Positions 63,121-64,000 of a stretch of 64,000 bases of DNA are shown piece by piece. The notes beneath the pieces are model-generated. The model did not search any database, was not told the origin of the DNA, and saw only the letters and a list, made by a program, of their open reading frames with translations. Every line of letters begins with the position of its first letter. Position 1 is the first letter of the stretch. The position numbers and the translations under genes were made by a program. Origin of the DNA: Burkholderia mayonis (GTDB lineage Bacteria; Pseudomonadota; Gammaproteobacteria; Burkholderiales; Burkholderiaceae); contig NZ_CP013386.1 of NCBI RefSeq assembly GCF_001523745.2, positions 3,720,001-3,784,000 of the forward strand, read 5' to 3'.

Positions 63121-64000
63121 TGGCCACGTCGACGAACGAACGCACCACGAGGACGGATTCGCACGACGCGCCGCGCGTCGCGCGCCTGCATCCGCAGCCG
63201 GACTACCGCATTTCGGTGGGTGGCCGCGATCTGTCGCGCCTGTTCGCGCCGCGGCTCGTGTCGCTGTCGATTTCGGAGTCGCGCTCCGACGAGGCGGATA
63301 CGATTGACATCGTGCTCGACGATTCCAAGAACGACCTCGACATCCCAAAGCGCGGCGCCACGATCAAGGCGTCGATCGGATGGGCGGGCGAGCCGCTCGT
63401 CGACAAGGGTAGCTTCGTCGTGAACGAAGTCGAGCACAGCGGCAGCCCCGACATCATCACGGTACGCGCGCGCTCGGCCGCGATGACGAGCGGCATGCAG
63501 GAGCGCCGCGAAAAGAGCTGGCATCGACAGACGATCGGCTCGATCGTGCGCTCGATCGCCGGCCGGTACTCACTCTCGCCGACAGTCGGCGACGCGCTCG
63601 CCAAAATCCTGATCGCGCACATCGACCAGACACACGAATCGGACATGTCGTTTCTCACGCGCCTCGCGAAACGCTACGACGCCGTGATGAACGTGAAAGA
63701 CCTACGCCTGTTGTTCATGCCGATCGGCACCGGCCAGACGGCGAGCGGTAAGCGGCTCGACGTGCTCGAACTGACGCGCGCGAGCGGCGACAGTCATCGC
63801 TACCACGTGTCCGAACGCGAGAACTACGCGGCCGTGCGCGCGCACTACCATTCGAACGGACGCGCGAAACGCAAGTCGGTCATCGTCGGGGGCGAGAACA
63901 ACAAGAACGTGAAGGTGCTGCCGGAAGACTACGCGACGGAAGCGGAAGCGCGTGCGGCCGCGCAAGCTGAATTCAAGCGGATGCAGCGCAGCCAGGCGAC
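63120..64000 (+). CDS. D: Late control / tail protein D (P2 gpD), truncated by window end
   Basis: The frame is open to base 64,000 with 293 residues visible; the 3' end is outside. The segments LHPQPDYRISVGGRDLSRLFAPRLVSLSI, DEADTIDIVLDD and HIDQTHESDMSFLTRLAKRYDA identify gpD, a baseplate hub protein. The ATG at 63120 overlaps the gpU stop. In P2 the ogr activator follows. Confidence 0.93.
   Translation, partial: MATSTNERTTRTDSHDAPRVARLHPQPDYRISVGGRDLSRLFAPRLVSLSISESRSDEADTIDIVLDDSKNDLDIPKRGATIKASIGWAGEPLVDKGSFVVNEVEHSGSPDIITVRARSAAMTSGMQERREKSWHRQTIGSIVRSIAGRYSLSPTVGDALAKILIAHIDQTHESDMSFLTRLAKRYDAVMNVKDLRLLFMPIGTGQTASGKRLDVLELTRASGDSHRYHVSERENYAAVRAHYHSNGRAKRKSVIVGGENNKNVKVLPEDYATEAEARAAAQAEFKRMQRSQA

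Larger units (their letters stand above)
36024..64000. mobile_element. P2-like (Peduovirus-type) prophage at tRNA-Phe, right end outside window
   Basis: It begins at the tRNA-Phe attL and contains left accessory genes, then the complete P2 late gene order Q, P (minus strand), O N M L X, lysis genes, R S, V W J I H G, FI FII E/E' T U D. No integrase, repressor, cox, A/B replication or ogr gene is seen, so these must be to the right. From memory, phages of this kind in B. pseudomallei (phiK96243, phi52237) use the same tRNA-Phe site. Two cargo genes interrupt the order between S and V. Confidence 0.95.

Overview
The window is high-GC (about 68%) chromosomal DNA from a betaproteobacterium. Gene content and order (xerC, hslVU, argB-slmA, metXW, gatCAB, mreBCD-mrdAB, queCED), long hypervariable 7-8 bp repeats, and a P2-like prophage at tRNA-Phe all point to the Burkholderia pseudomallei/thailandensis/mallei group. 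No species call is possible from the sequence alone.

Positions 1-36,023 are core chromosome. In order: the 3' part of xerC; an RlmI-like rRNA methyltransferase; a histidine-rich COG0523 metallochaperone beside a zinc-cysteine-poor dksA; the heat-shock protease hslVU behind a sigma32-like promoter; a RegB/RegA-type redox two-component system with a cysteine-rich CWC protein; argB with a HAD phosphatase and slmA; metX-metW behind a SAM-II-type riboswitch and a 175 bp tandem duplication; ampG and an M48 protease; an AraC regulator divergent from a zinc alcohol dehydrogenase; xth, ppk2 and gatCAB on the minus strand; the rod-shape operon mreBCD-mrdA-mrdB; a Sel1-repeat protein and a HpcH/HpaI aldolase; a block of short tandem repeats; and queC-queE-queD for 7-deazaguanine (queuosine) synthesis.

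From 36,024 to the right edge lies an incomplete P2-like prophage. Its left attachment site is a 45 bp copy of the 3' end of tRNA-Phe. The left accessory part carries a two-TM membrane protein with an ImmA/IrrE metallopeptidase, an L,D-transpeptidase-fold (Tlde1/DUF2778-like) protein with a small membrane partner, a GGGAC repeat cluster that could be a packaging site, and a BrnT/BrnA toxin-antitoxin pair. The late genes follow in P2 order: portal Q and terminase P (minus strand), then O, N, M, L, a small unknown gene, X, two holin-like genes, endolysin, Rz/Rz1, R, S, V, W, J, I, H, G, FI, FII, E/E' (with a -1 frameshift heptamer), T, U and D (cut by the window end). Integrase, immunity and replication genes and attR must lie beyond 64,000.

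Between S and V the late operon is interrupted by minus-strand cargo: an AT-rich gene for a secreted protein with a CxxCH haem-binding motif, flanked by a diverged second copy of the 3' end of S, and then an orphan beta-class DNA methyltransferase. The cytochrome-like gene with its flanking duplication, and the left-arm ImmA and Tlde1-like modules, are the most unusual content of the window.
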